DNA from: Sedimentisphaerales bacterium
GTDB lineage: Bacteria; Planctomycetota; Phycisphaerae; Sedimentisphaerales; Anaerobacaceae
NCBI GenBank assembly: GCA_016931715.1
Contig: JAFGEF010000035.1
Span: 1 to 49,577 of the forward strand
DNA: 49,577 bases
Direction: 5' to 3'
A model generated the notes under the pieces. It did no database searches. It had not been told where the DNA came from and saw only the letters and a program-made list of their open reading frames with translations. Position numbers and translations under genes: made by a program. This document shows, piece by piece, positions 17,509 to 29,823 of this stretch (position 1 is the stretch's first letter; each line of letters opens with the position of its first letter).

Positions 17509-17536
17509 TTGATTTTCGTTAATAAAGCATTATTAT
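17509..17536 (+). promoter_or_regulatory. Candidate promoter of the beta-galactosidase gene
   Basis: TTGATT (17509-17514) and TATTAT (17531-17536) are 16 bases apart, giving a leader of about 100 bases. The leader contains the recurring TTGCAAAAGTTCA word. Confidence 0.45.
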
Positions 17537-17616
17537 ATATGAACCTTGAAAAAATTTAATAGTGAAATAAGGCATTAGATATTATCTAAATGTACTTATT
17601 GCAAAAGTTCAGTTGA

Positions 17617-20976
<3,360 letters not shown>

Positions 20977-20981
20977 TAATT

Positions 20982-21794
20982 CTAAATGAGTATGAGCAGG
21001 CTTGCGGCCATAACCGCCATTCCTGCTACCAGTCCGTAGGCGGCCAGGTGGTAATGGCCGTATTCTCTTGCCGCAGGAAGAAGCTCGTCGAGTGAGATGA
21101 ATACCATTATGCCTGCTACTGATGCCAGTACAACGCTGAATACAGCATCGTTAAAAAACCAGTAAATAATTGCAAATCCAAGCAATGCGCCTAATGGTTC
21201 GGCCAGCCCGGACAGGAATGAATAAACAAATGCTTTTTTCCTGCTGCCTGTCGAGTAGAATATCGGAATCGAAACAGCTATCCCCTCGGGAATATTGTGA
21301 ATTGCTATTGCAATGCCGATTGCAATTCCGAGCCTGGTATCTTTTATTGAACTCGTGAAAGCGGCTAGTCCTTCCGGTAAGTTGTGAATTGCGATGGCAA
21401 TAGCCGCAAAAATACCCAAACGGTACAGCTTGCGGAATTTATCGGCAAGCTCAGTTTCCTTCATTTCTTCTGCGCGATGGGCTTCATGCGGATTCTCGAA
21501 ATCAGGAACCAGCTTGTCGATGATGCCGATAAATATTATCCCTCCGAAAAAAGACAGAACAGTTACCCATGAGGCGGTTTTTTCCCCCATTGAATTTGTA
21601 AGCTCATTTCTGGCTTCATTAAGCAGTTCGGTAAATGAAACATAAATCATCACGCCGGCTGAAAAACCGAGGGCGAATGAAAGCAGTTTCGTATTGGTTC
21701 TTTTTGCAAAAAAGGCTAACACACTGCCGAGTCCTGTTGCCAGTCCGGCAAGCAGGGTAATGCCAAACGCCATTAAAATATTGCTCATTTCCAT
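20982..21794 (-). CDS. zupT: ZIP-family divalent metal transporter (ZupT-like)
   Basis: A 270-aa inner-membrane protein with about eight transmembrane segments. It takes up zinc and possibly iron or manganese. The two metal-binding helices are obvious: AIAIHNLPEGLAAF (about 138-151) and IAIAIHNIPEGIAVS (about 167-181), the HNxPEG signatures of the ZIP family. A short cytoplasmic loop rich in Glu and His precedes them. The open frame starts MEMSN; the second Met (21788) is an alternative. It stands alone on this strand, convergent with lacZ and divergent from the transketolase genes. Confidence 0.93.
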   Translation of the reverse strand: MEMSNILMAFGITLLAGLATGLGSVLAFFAKRTNTKLLSFALGFSAGVMIYVSFTELLNEARNELTNSMGEKTASWVTVLSFFGGIIFIGIIDKLVPDFENPHEAHRAEEMKETELADKFRKLYRLGIFAAIAIAIHNLPEGLAAFTSSIKDTRLGIAIGIAIAIHNIPEGIAVSIPIFYSTGSRKKAFVYSFLSGLAEPLGALLGFAIIYWFFNDAVFSVVLASVAGIMVFISLDELLPAAREYGHYHLAAYGLVAGMAVMAASLLILI

Positions 21795-21915
21795 AGATAA
21801 TCAATTATATAATATATCATTTGATGGTAAATAGATTAATTTAACTTATCCATGAGATAATTTTAAAGCCAGAATAAAACGCTGAATTCGAGGAAATATA
21901 AATACAAAATAATCC

Positions 21916-21944
21916 TTGCATTTTCCAGTTGTTTAAAGTAACAT
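21916..21944 (+). promoter_or_regulatory. Candidate promoter of the transketolase genes
   Basis: TTGCAT (21916-21921) and TAACAT (21939-21944) are separated by 17 bases, 50 bases ahead of the first transketolase start. Confidence 0.45.
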
Positions 21945-21993
21945 TACACTTTATTTAAAAATAAGATATAAATAATATAGGAGATGGGCAGCT

Positions 21994-22821
21994 ATGCCGA
22001 TTACCGAAAAGAAAACGAAAGAATTGGAAAAAATAGCGAGGAAGCTTCGCTATGAAATAGTAATGATGATTGGAGCTGGCAAGCCTGGCCATCTGGGCGG
22101 TTCCAGCTCAATTGCGGACATCGTATCTGTACTGTATTTTCACAAGATGCGGATAGATCCCCAAAATCCGAGATGGCCTGATAGAGACAGATTTCTGCTC
22201 AGCAAAGGTCATGCCGCCCTTGCGCAATATGCTGCCCTGGCTGAGCTTGGATATTTTCCAAAGGAAGAACTGCGAACACTCAAGGAACTCGGTACGGCAT
22301 GCCAGGGACACCCTGAAATGCTCAGAACACCGGGTATTGAGGCAAATACCGGCTCGCTCGGGCAGGGTCTCAGCGTAGCCTGCGGTATAGCTCTTGCCGG
22401 ACGACTCGATAAAAAGGATTATAAAGTCTATTGTATTATAGGAGATGGTGAAATCGCTGAAGGGCAAATCTGGGAAGCTTCGATGACAGCATCTAATTTT
22501 CAGTTGGACAATCTCGTAGCGATTCTGGATAAAAACCGCGTTCAGGCTATGGGACCGGTTGTCGAGCGATATGATACGAATCCGCACCCTGAAAAATGGA
22601 AAGCGTTCGGCTGGCACATCATTGAAATCGACGGGCATGATATTACTCAAATAGTCGATGCACTTGACCAGGCTGACGAAATAAAAGGCAAGCCGACAAT
22701 GATTATTGCCAATACCGTAAAAAGCAAAGGCGTTCCCTTTGCTGAAGGCAAGGCACAATTCCATCACGGCGTAATGACCCCGGAACAGTATGAAACAGCA
22801 CGTAAGCTGTTCGAAGATTAA
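21994..22821 (+). CDS. Transketolase, N-terminal (thiamine diphosphate-binding) subunit
   Basis: The 275-aa first half of a split transketolase, which moves two-carbon units between sugar phosphates in the non-oxidative pentose phosphate pathway. It shows the conserved GKPGHLGGSSS segment (about 30-40), LLSKGHAA with the active-site His (about 69), TGSLGQGLS (about 115-123) and the diphosphate site GDGEIAEGQIWEA (about 150-162) ending in N at about 179. Split transketolases are typical of archaea, Firmicutes and many planctomycetes. The partner subunit starts 12 bases downstream. GGAG precedes the ATG. Confidence 0.94.
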   Translation: MPITEKKTKELEKIARKLRYEIVMMIGAGKPGHLGGSSSIADIVSVLYFHKMRIDPQNPRWPDRDRFLLSKGHAALAQYAALAELGYFPKEELRTLKELGTACQGHPEMLRTPGIEANTGSLGQGLSVACGIALAGRLDKKDYKVYCIIGDGEIAEGQIWEASMTASNFQLDNLVAILDKNRVQAMGPVVERYDTNPHPEKWKAFGWHIIEIDGHDITQIVDALDQADEIKGKPTMIIANTVKSKGVPFAEGKAQFHHGVMTPEQYETARKLFED

Positions 22822-22833
22822 GGATAAAAACAG

Positions 22834-23763
22834 ATGAATATGCAAAATTGCAGAACAGTATATGGCAAAACCCTTGTTGAATTAGGCATGCAAAACGAAC
22901 GTATCGTAGCGCTGGACGCCGACCTGTGTAAATCGACTATGACCTGTCTTTTCGAGGAGGCATTTCCTGATCGTCATTTCGAGATGGGTATCGGTGAGCA
23001 GAATATGGTTTCTGTTGCGGCAGGTCTGGCTTTAAGCGGGAAGATAGCTTTTGTAAATTCATTTGCTGTTTTTTCAGCAGGCAGGCCGTATGACCAGATT
23101 CGCGTTAGTGTCTGTATAGGTAAAGTTAATGTGAAAATAATCGGCTCAAGCTGCGGCCTTTCTGATTTTGGCGACGGCGCAACACATCAGAGCATCGAAG
23201 ATGTTGCAATTATGCGCGCTCTGCCTAATATGACAGTATTATCTCCTGCCGACGGAATAGAGACCAGAAAGATGGTACAAGCCGCTGTCGAGTACGATGG
23301 ACCTGTGTATATCCGTATTCTTCGAAATGAAATTCCTGACGTTACCGATGAAAAACAGGAATTTGAAATCGGCAAGCCAACCGTAATACGCGAAGGCAAA
23401 GACATCACCGTATTTGCGCATGGTTATATGGTATATAAGGCGCTGAAAGCCGCTGAAATCATGGAAAAGAAAGGCGTCTCGCTGAAGGTCGTTAATGTAA
23501 GCACTTTAAAGCCAATTGACGAAAAAGCAATTAAGAAACTTTGCAGTTCAGCCAAAGGCATTATTACTGTCGAAGAGCATACGATAATCGGCGGTCTTGC
23601 AAGTGCAATTGCTTATATAATGCGAGGTTCAGCTATTCCGATGGAAGCAGTCGCAATACAGGATACTTTCGGTCAATCTGCGCTGGATTATGAGCAGCTT
23701 CTTGTTCATTACGGCCTGACAGAAAAAGATATTGTCAAAGCGGTTAAAAAGATTTTGAAGTAA
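22834..23763 (+). CDS. Transketolase, C-terminal subunit
   Basis: The 309-aa second half, holding the pyrimidine-binding domain (about 1-160; MGIGEQNM carries the catalytic Glu, and GDGATHQSIEDVAIMR follows) and the transketolase C-terminal domain (about 185-305, TVEEHTIIGGLASAIA). It should form the active heterotetramer with the subunit before it. The two genes are 12 bases apart, with AAGGA ahead of this ATG. The fold is shared with 1-deoxyxylulose-5-phosphate synthase, but the split arrangement fits transketolase. Confidence 0.94.
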   Translation: MNMQNCRTVYGKTLVELGMQNERIVALDADLCKSTMTCLFEEAFPDRHFEMGIGEQNMVSVAAGLALSGKIAFVNSFAVFSAGRPYDQIRVSVCIGKVNVKIIGSSCGLSDFGDGATHQSIEDVAIMRALPNMTVLSPADGIETRKMVQAAVEYDGPVYIRILRNEIPDVTDEKQEFEIGKPTVIREGKDITVFAHGYMVYKALKAAEIMEKKGVSLKVVNVSTLKPIDEKAIKKLCSSAKGIITVEEHTIIGGLASAIAYIMRGSAIPMEAVAIQDTFGQSALDYEQLLVHYGLTEKDIVKAVKKILK

Positions 23764-23811
23764 ATCGCAATTGTTCCTGTTCCTGATTGGCAAAAGGAAA
23801 ATTTCAGGGAA

Positions 23812-24204
23812 TTATTTCACTGTAACTGTGCAAGATGCGGTCTTGACCGGCGGAATATCTTTTTCCCATGGCCTTGCATATTCGAGAGTTATTGTAACTG
23901 TACCTTTTGCAACGGCTTTGAATGTCCATTCTTCGATTCCGCCTGAACCGACAATATTTCCTGCTGTTTCATTTGGCTTATAAACGTCGCTGACCTTTTC
24001 GACAATACCGGATTTAAGTTCCGCCAGGCGCCACGAATAACCCGTAGTTCTATTCGATTCCAGTTTTATAACAAAACTCTCGCCGACCTTTTTTACAATA
24101 CTGGCTGAATCGCCTGTGCCATTGTCCGAATTTGTCTGCTTATTGCTGCAGCCCATGAGAATTAATGCGGTTAAAATTAATGCTGATAATGTGTTTTTTT
24201 TCAT
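23812..24204 (-). CDS. Chagasin-type cysteine protease inhibitor, lipoprotein (I42)
   Basis: A 130-aa lipoprotein. The signal sequence ends in the lipobox LMGC (Cys19), and the mature part is one chagasin/amoebapain-inhibitor domain. All three inhibitory loops are visible: NRTTGYSW (loop L4), VGSGGIEEWTF (the GxGG loop) and YARPWEK (the RPW loop). Such proteins block papain-like cysteine proteases and would act at the envelope. The start at 24204 is preceded by AAGGG; an upstream in-frame ATG at 24219 would bury that site. It lies downstream of the acylation operon in the same direction, with its own AT-rich upstream region. Confidence 0.9.
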   Translation of the reverse strand: MKKNTLSALILTALILMGCSNKQTNSDNGTGDSASIVKKVGESFVIKLESNRTTGYSWRLAELKSGIVEKVSDVYKPNETAGNIVGSGGIEEWTFKAVAKGTVTITLEYARPWEKDIPPVKTASCTVTVK

Positions 24205-24282
24205 TGTATTCCCTTTCAATACTCATCCAAATTTTATATAGCTTATATATTATGATATAACTTAACTGTTTTGTCTATATGC

Positions 24283-25368
24283 TCAATTAATCTTTCCGCT
24301 CTTGAGAAGTTCATCGGCGAGCATCTTATAGCCTTCGGCTGTCGGATGACTTGCATCATTATAGAGTTCAGCAGGCAGCACAGGCGGTACAAAATATGCA
24401 ATATCGTTCTGTTTCAGCCAGAGTTCGATTTCACTTTTCAGTTTCAGGTAATTGTCCATGCTTTGCTCATCTATCATATGCTCATTGAAAGGCCCGACAA
24501 GGACAAGTATTTTGTTTCCCCTGTTCCGAAGCAGCTCGATTGAATTTCTGAAGAATTTCCATTGCAGGCTCGTTTGAGACTGTACCCACTGAAAATTTTC
24601 GCCGGATGTAGTGCTTTCAGATTTTGCTGTGTCATCGTATTTATCCTGAGCCGGCAGATTAACATCTATCGGGCAAAGCGGATTTTTATATGGATTCTCG
24701 ATTGTCCATGCCGGCATGTTCATGTTCTGAAAATATTTGATATTCAAGTGAGATGTCCAGCCCGGAAAAGTAAAGGGACGTTCTAAAACGATAGCAAGCT
24801 TTGAGGAAAATGGCGCCATGTAGCAGGGAATATTCGTTGTGAACTGGGATACGAGTTTGGGATGATTAAAACGAAATTCTTTGTCAGTCTGCAAATCATG
24901 TTTTGGAGAGCTTAACCATAAAAGATTAAGATGCAGAATGACATTTTTATTTTTTATATCTTTTCCGTAATAGCGAAGCAATCCCTCAAGAGCGGCAGGG
25001 TGCATGCCGTCAATACCTGAATTTGCAAATGTGTTTTCACCCATCAACTCATTCAGATAATGCGAGAGTGTCTGGTCTTTAGGAACATAATGTCCCCATA
25101 TGACCGAATCCCCTAATACTGTTGTTTTGTATTTCTCGCAGGCAAGCTTGCTGTATCGTTCGTATTGCCAGTAGTCACTGTTTAACTGATACGGAAGCCG
25201 GTAATCATCATCCGGGGTGAATTTCTCGATCTTATTCCATACAGCAGGTATGGAAATAATAGCAGCCGCACAGAAAATCGCAGCAAAAATCCATTGCCTT
25301 ATATTCAGTCGAATGCTGTTCGAGCTGAACTTTATTTCCGGTTTATTATTACCTTTATTATTCATCAT
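24283..25368 (-). CDS. SGNH-type partner of the MBOAT acyltransferase (AlgJ/AlgX-like)
   Basis: A 361-aa protein with one N-terminal membrane anchor (about 25-42) and an extracytoplasmic SGNH-hydrolase fold. The nucleophile is Ser88 in VLGDSVIWG, and the Asp-His pair is Asp338 and His341 in NDASHPTAEGY. Proteins of this kind work with MBOAT transferases in alginate-like and other exopolysaccharide O-acetylation, receiving acetyl groups and passing them to sugar. It starts two bases after the MBOAT stop, so the two are tightly coupled. The polysaccharide acceptor is unknown, and no polymerase or glycosyltransferase lies nearby. Confidence 0.82.
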   Translation of the reverse strand: MMNNKGNNKPEIKFSSNSIRLNIRQWIFAAIFCAAAIISIPAVWNKIEKFTPDDDYRLPYQLNSDYWQYERYSKLACEKYKTTVLGDSVIWGHYVPKDQTLSHYLNELMGENTFANSGIDGMHPAALEGLLRYYGKDIKNKNVILHLNLLWLSSPKHDLQTDKEFRFNHPKLVSQFTTNIPCYMAPFSSKLAIVLERPFTFPGWTSHLNIKYFQNMNMPAWTIENPYKNPLCPIDVNLPAQDKYDDTAKSESTTSGENFQWVQSQTSLQWKFFRNSIELLRNRGNKILVLVGPFNEHMIDEQSMDNYLKLKSEIELWLKQNDIAYFVPPVLPAELYNDASHPTAEGYKMLADELLKSGKIN

Positions 25369-25370
25369 TG

Positions 25371-26747
25371 TTAAAACTGTAAATATATGAAATAGTTTTC
25401 ACGTGAAGGGGCGAAAACAGCCAGATATAAAATCATCAGAATAACCATAGCCGTATTCAGGCTTTTTAATTCAAGCAAATTTCTTAATCCGGATTCGTAA
25501 ATAAACTGGTATAACCAGGCGGCAGCAATCAGGAATATCGCAAGCAGCGGACAATACGGATTTGCAAATCCGGAACCGAATATTCTCGATATAATCAGCC
25601 AGGCATCGCCGATATTTGATGCCCGAAAGAAAATCCACGCAAAACTGACAAAGATAAAAACAAACAATTGTTTGAAGAGCTTCGGTACTTTATTTTTATA
25701 AAATTCTGTTTTTTCAAGTTCTCTTGTTGCAAATCGCCCGGCAGCATGGACTGCGCCCCAGATTACAAATGTCCATGCTGCGCCGTGCCACAAGCCTGAA
25801 ATCACCATTGTTATAAACATATTTTTATATGTATTAAATTCACCCCTGCGATTGCCTCCCAGGGGGATATATACATAATCTTTGAACCATGAAGAAAGAC
25901 TTATGTGCCACCTGTTCCAGAAGTCGCCCAAACTTGTCGCAAGATACGGATTATTGAAGTTGAGCATCAATCGGATTCCGAATAATCTCGCCACGCCGCG
26001 AGCCATATCTGTATAGCCGCTGAAATCGAAATAAATCTGCCATGCAAAAAGGAATGTAGCAAGTATTAACGCGGGTGACTGGTATTGTTCCGGGTTACTG
26101 TACACTTTGTCAGCGTACATGGCGAGATAATCCGCGACAGCGACTTTTTTAAATAGCCCGACAATGAAAAGCGAGAGGCCGTCACTTATATCTTCCCGTG
26201 AAACAGCCGGAAGGTTTCGCATCTGCGGCAGGAGATTTCCCGCTCTTTCAATGGGACCCGCCAGAAGACGCGGAAAGAACGCGACAAAAGCCGCATACGC
26301 TATAAAACTTTTTTCTCTGATTATGTTGCCGCGATATAAATCAATCATGTAGCCCATCGACTGGAACAGATAGAAAGACAGTCCTATGGGCCAAAGTATT
26401 CCAAGTGACATTATTTCATAAGGAATATTCAAAATTGAAAGCAGGTTATTCAGGTTATCTATAAGAAAATCGGCGTATTTGAAAAAACTCAGCAGTAAAA
26501 TGCTGTTAATTATGCTCACTGAAAGCCACAACTTGCGTTTGCGGCTCTTTTCCATCTGCGCAGAGATTACAAAATCGAATACAGTTGCATATAAAATCAG
26601 AATTACATAAAGGGGATTTAGCCAGCCGTAAAAAAAGTACGAAGAAATTAAAAGCCATAACAGGCCGAATCTTGTTTTTCTAAGAACAAGGTAAATCGAA
26701 TATACAGCGATAAAGAAGAGCAGGAATACCCATGTTTGAAATAACAT
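25371..26747 (-). CDS. MBOAT O-acyltransferase (AlgI/DltB-like)
   Basis: A 458-aa integral membrane protein with about ten transmembrane segments. It moves acyl, usually acetyl, groups across the membrane to a periplasmic carrier or polysaccharide. Family marks are FWNRWHISLSSWFKDYVYIP (about 277-296) with the Trp-His pair and SGLWHGAAWTFVIWGAVH (about 313-330) with the catalytic His. It is 10 bases after the deacetylase-fusion gene and two bases before its SGNH partner, so all are probably in one operon. The substrate cannot be read from sequence. It is closest in feel to AlgI of alginate acetylation. Confidence 0.92.
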   Translation of the reverse strand: MLFQTWVFLLFFIAVYSIYLVLRKTRFGLLWLLISSYFFYGWLNPLYVILILYATVFDFVISAQMEKSRKRKLWLSVSIINSILLLSFFKYADFLIDNLNNLLSILNIPYEIMSLGILWPIGLSFYLFQSMGYMIDLYRGNIIREKSFIAYAAFVAFFPRLLAGPIERAGNLLPQMRNLPAVSREDISDGLSLFIVGLFKKVAVADYLAMYADKVYSNPEQYQSPALILATFLFAWQIYFDFSGYTDMARGVARLFGIRLMLNFNNPYLATSLGDFWNRWHISLSSWFKDYVYIPLGGNRRGEFNTYKNMFITMVISGLWHGAAWTFVIWGAVHAAGRFATRELEKTEFYKNKVPKLFKQLFVFIFVSFAWIFFRASNIGDAWLIISRIFGSGFANPYCPLLAIFLIAAAWLYQFIYESGLRNLLELKSLNTAMVILMILYLAVFAPSRENYFIYLQF

Positions 26748-26757
26748 TAGTGACTTT

Positions 26758-28632
26758 CTATTCCATTAATACTCGAATGTGCGCTTCAACCGAACCGGCA
26801 AGCGACTGCAAATGATAACCACCCTCGAGAACGGAAACAAGCCTGGATTCGCAGCATTTCCGGGCAATATCTTTTACAACTCCTGTAATCTGCGTGAAAC
26901 CCTGTTCTGTCATTCTCATCCCGCCGAGCAAGTCGTTTTTGTGCGTATCAAAACCTGCGGAAATCAGCACGAAGTCAGGCGAGAAAGAAAGAGCGGCGGG
27001 TTTCAGCTTATTTTCAAAAACTTCCATATAATCGGCATCGGTCGAGCCTGCGGGCAAGGGTGCATTAATTGTAAAATTCAGACCTTCACCTGCACCTTTT
27101 TCTGATTCTTCTCCTGAGCCGGGATAAAATGGATATTGATGAACACTGAAATATAAAACGTTCGGGTCATAAAAAAATGAATGCTGGCTTCCATTTCCAT
27201 GATGAACGTCCCAGTCAACGATGAGTATTTTCGGGAGGTTGTATTTGTCCTGTATATATCTTGCTCCGACAGCAACATTGTTAAATATGCAAAAGCCCAT
27301 AGCCCTGTCTTTTTCGGCGTGATGACCGGGGGGACGTACTGCACAAAAAGCGTTTCTGACCGTTCCTTCCATTACAGCGTCAATCGCAGATGTAACCGCA
27401 CCAGCCGCCATGAGAGCCGCCTCGTATGATTTTTCCGATACAGGTGTATCTGATGAATCAAGGCAGCCTTCATCGTTTTGGCATACCTGTTTTACATGCT
27501 CGATATATTCCTGAGTATGCACTTTAAGCAGATATTTTATTTCAACCGGTATGACTGGAATATGTTCAAGTTCTGAATATAACTTTTTTTCTTTCAGGTT
27601 ATCTATTATTGCTGCAAGTCTTTGAGGTGTTTCAGGATGGTCGGGAGTTGTCTTGTGTTCGAGAAAAATATTATCGAAAAGAAATCCTGTTTTCATGCGG
27701 TCTCTATCGTTCTGGCGCCTGGCTTGTTCTTCCGATTTGTTTTCGTTTTTCATATTCTGTTCCTCCGATTTAGAATCGTATTTTGCCGGAACATTTCTTA
27801 CGCATCGAAATCCGATGGTGTCACTCGACAGGCATGTATCATTGATGGAAGGGTCGCTTGCACGATATGCAGACCGGCAGCTTTGGGCTGCGGATTTCCA
27901 CGAGCCGCCGCGTATGACTCTTTCTTTTCCTTTTGCCGGACCATTCGGATCTCGCTCAGTACTGTTTTTGTAATAGTCTGGCGAATACCAGTCATTGCAC
28001 CATTCCGAGACATTTCCGTGCATATCATAGAGTCCCCATGGATTCGGCTTTTTCTGTCCCACGAGATTTGTCTTTCGCGAGGAATTGGCTTCATACCAGG
28101 CATATTTTCCCAACAGGTTCTGGTTATTGCCGAAGCTGTATTCCGTTTGCGTACCCGCCCGGCAGGCATATTCCCATTCCGCTTCTGTAGGCAGCCTGTA
28201 GCCATTTGCCTGAAAATTACATTTCCAGGTCTTTTCATCGTAACATTCTTCGAGACCTTCTGAGTAAGAGCGGTCGTTGCAGTACATAGCGGCATCTGAC
28301 CAGTTCATCTGGTTCAGAGGATTTTTGGGATTTTTGAAATGAGAAGGATCGGAAATCTGGTGCTTGCGAAATTCCTCCTGCGGCACCTCGTATTTGTCCA
28401 TCATGAAAGAGCTGATCCAGACCTTATGCACAGGAGTTTCGTCAGCCTGTCCTTTGTCACTTCCCATTTGGAACCAGCCTGCGGGTATGACTACCATTTC
28501 TACGCCGCTTTTTGTCGTTACAACTTCCGGCATATTTGCAGGATTATCGACCTTGCGGCAGCCTGAAACGAACAGCAGCACGGCGGCAAGAAAACAAAAG
28601 CTTTCTATTTTGTAATTAAATCGCTTATCCAT
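26758..28632 (-). CDS. Fusion: formylglycine-enzyme-like lipoprotein + histone deacetylase-like domain
   Basis: A 624-aa two-domain protein. The first part has a lipoprotein signal (VSGC near 24) and an FGE-sulfatase/SUMF domain (about 40-283), with MVVIPAGWFQMGS, RLPTEAEWEYACRAG, DMHGNVSEWCND and RVIRGGSW. Residues 284-312 are a charged linker with KSEEQ twice. The second part (about 313-624) is a class II/AcuC-type deacetylase: RPPGHHAEKDRAMGF, DWDVHHGNG (metal ligands), SAGFD and EGGYHL are all intact. An internal GGAGGA ribosome binding site precedes Met294, so the deacetylase could also be made alone. The gene overlaps the propeller gene before it by 28 bases and precedes MBOAT by 10. 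The acyl substrate is unknown. The fusion is unusual. Confidence 0.88.
   Translation of the reverse strand: MDKRFNYKIESFCFLAAVLLFVSGCRKVDNPANMPEVVTTKSGVEMVVIPAGWFQMGSDKGQADETPVHKVWISSFMMDKYEVPQEEFRKHQISDPSHFKNPKNPLNQMNWSDAAMYCNDRSYSEGLEECYDEKTWKCNFQANGYRLPTEAEWEYACRAGTQTEYSFGNNQNLLGKYAWYEANSSRKTNLVGQKKPNPWGLYDMHGNVSEWCNDWYSPDYYKNSTERDPNGPAKGKERVIRGGSWKSAAQSCRSAYRASDPSINDTCLSSDTIGFRCVRNVPAKYDSKSEEQNMKNENKSEEQARRQNDRDRMKTGFLFDNIFLEHKTTPDHPETPQRLAAIIDNLKEKKLYSELEHIPVIPVEIKYLLKVHTQEYIEHVKQVCQNDEGCLDSSDTPVSEKSYEAALMAAGAVTSAIDAVMEGTVRNAFCAVRPPGHHAEKDRAMGFCIFNNVAVGARYIQDKYNLPKILIVDWDVHHGNGSQHSFFYDPNVLYFSVHQYPFYPGSGEESEKGAGEGLNFTINAPLPAGSTDADYMEVFENKLKPAALSFSPDFVLISAGFDTHKNDLLGGMRMTEQGFTQITGVVKDIARKCCESRLVSVLEGGYHLQSLAGSVEAHIRVLME
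27753..27766 (-). promoter_or_regulatory. Internal ribosome binding site for the deacetylase domain
   Basis: On the minus strand GGAGGA (27766-27761) lies seven bases before an in-frame ATG at 27753. That is ideal spacing, placed exactly in the linker between the two domains. Initiation here would give a 331-aa cytoplasmic deacetylase without the lipoprotein signal. Confidence 0.6.
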
Positions 28633-29732
28633 TTGTTTTTTAGCGCCTCTGCATCAGCAATGTCACTGTTTTTATCTTTTGACTGGTTATTTTTGACAGG
28701 AATCGGTACCCAGTCAGGCTCTTTGTTATGATTTCCGTCCTTTGTTACTTTGACCCATTTCCCGGACAGGTCGGTAATACAAATGTCCCAGCCTTCTGCA
28801 AGGCCGCCTACCTGCTGGCCGCCTTCTGCGGAACCGTAGCTGAAAGCGATGTATTTTCCATCGGGCGACCAGTCCACGTGATAGATTTTATACTCCATCG
28901 GGCACCTGACAATTTTTTGCTTATTTTCAACTTTAGGCGTCTCGGATTCGAGGTCGATATCAGCGACGCACAAATCCCAGTCTGTTTGTCCCCATGTGAG
29001 TTTTTTACCGTCATAGCGCAGGTCAGGCCTGCATCCGATAACACCGAATTGTTCGAGGTTATGTATGCCTGTGCCGTTTGCTTCAAACGCTAATATTGCA
29101 TCGCTGAATTCAGAATGTCCCTGTGTTACACCAAGAATCCATCTGCCGTTAGGCGCCCAGCATATCGCGTAAATATGCTGTAAGTTTTTGTTCGGGTGAG
29201 GTTTATGCTCTTTCGTTTCTATATTGTAGATGATAAGCTCCGATGTAGCGTATTCTCTTGTGCTGTATGTCTGATACTCGCCTTTGAGATACGCGATTGA
29301 TTTTCCATCGGGGCTCCAGCACGGCTCCCTTGAATTTCTGGCCACTTCGACGCGTTCTGTCCCGTCTATGTTCATATAATAAACATTTCTGACTCTGTCT
29401 CTTCGAGTAGAGCCTTTATCGATGACAAAACAAATTTTGCTGCCGTCCGGAGAAATGTGAGGATACATTTCATCGAGGTCAGGCGTATTGGTCAGATTTA
29501 TTTTATTGGAGCCGTCGGCATTCATAATAAACAGTTCCCAGTTTTTCTGACTATTGGTCTCGATGTAGCTTTCATGGACGATTTTGAAAGGTATGTCCCT
29601 GAGATTTATAGCGTTGGATTCCGATGGCCATAAGGGAAGATTAGCCTCATCAGGCAATTGCTGTCCATAGATAACTATATCTGCTGCAAACAAACTTAAA
29701 AGAACTGTAACACAAATAATAATCTTTGTCAT
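28605..29732 (-). CDS. TolB-like beta-propeller protein, secreted, copy 2
   Basis: A 375-aa exported protein. It has a signal peptide (about 1-25), then WD40-like/PD40 propeller blades, each marked by SPDGSKICFV, SPDGKSIAYL or SPDGKYIAFSYG. Such propellers bind proteins or glycans in the periplasm. It is 60-70 percent similar by eye to the gene upstream, so the pair is a tandem duplication. The ATG at 29732 starts the signal peptide; the open frame continues to 29777 without a better site. The C-terminus overlaps the start of the formylglycine-enzyme/deacetylase fusion by 28 bases. The role in the operon is unknown. Confidence 0.82.
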   Translation of the reverse strand: MTKIIICVTVLLSLFAADIVIYGQQLPDEANLPLWPSESNAINLRDIPFKIVHESYIETNSQKNWELFIMNADGSNKINLTNTPDLDEMYPHISPDGSKICFVIDKGSTRRDRVRNVYYMNIDGTERVEVARNSREPCWSPDGKSIAYLKGEYQTYSTREYATSELIIYNIETKEHKPHPNKNLQHIYAICWAPNGRWILGVTQGHSEFSDAILAFEANGTGIHNLEQFGVIGCRPDLRYDGKKLTWGQTDWDLCVADIDLESETPKVENKQKIVRCPMEYKIYHVDWSPDGKYIAFSYGSAEGGQQVGGLAEGWDICITDLSGKWVKVTKDGNHNKEPDWVPIPVKNNQSKDKNSDIADAEALKNKWISDLITK

Positions 29733-29823
29733 AATTTTCTTTCTAACACCCATTATCGCATAATTTAAATACTGCAAAGAGCTAATAACTGTATTTTGGA
29801 ATAAAACCTGCGGAAAGTCAAGA

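Noticed and set aside
22108..22845. 245-codon open frame on the minus strand
   Set aside because: It is a shadow of the transketolase N-terminal subunit gene, whose protein is unmistakable.
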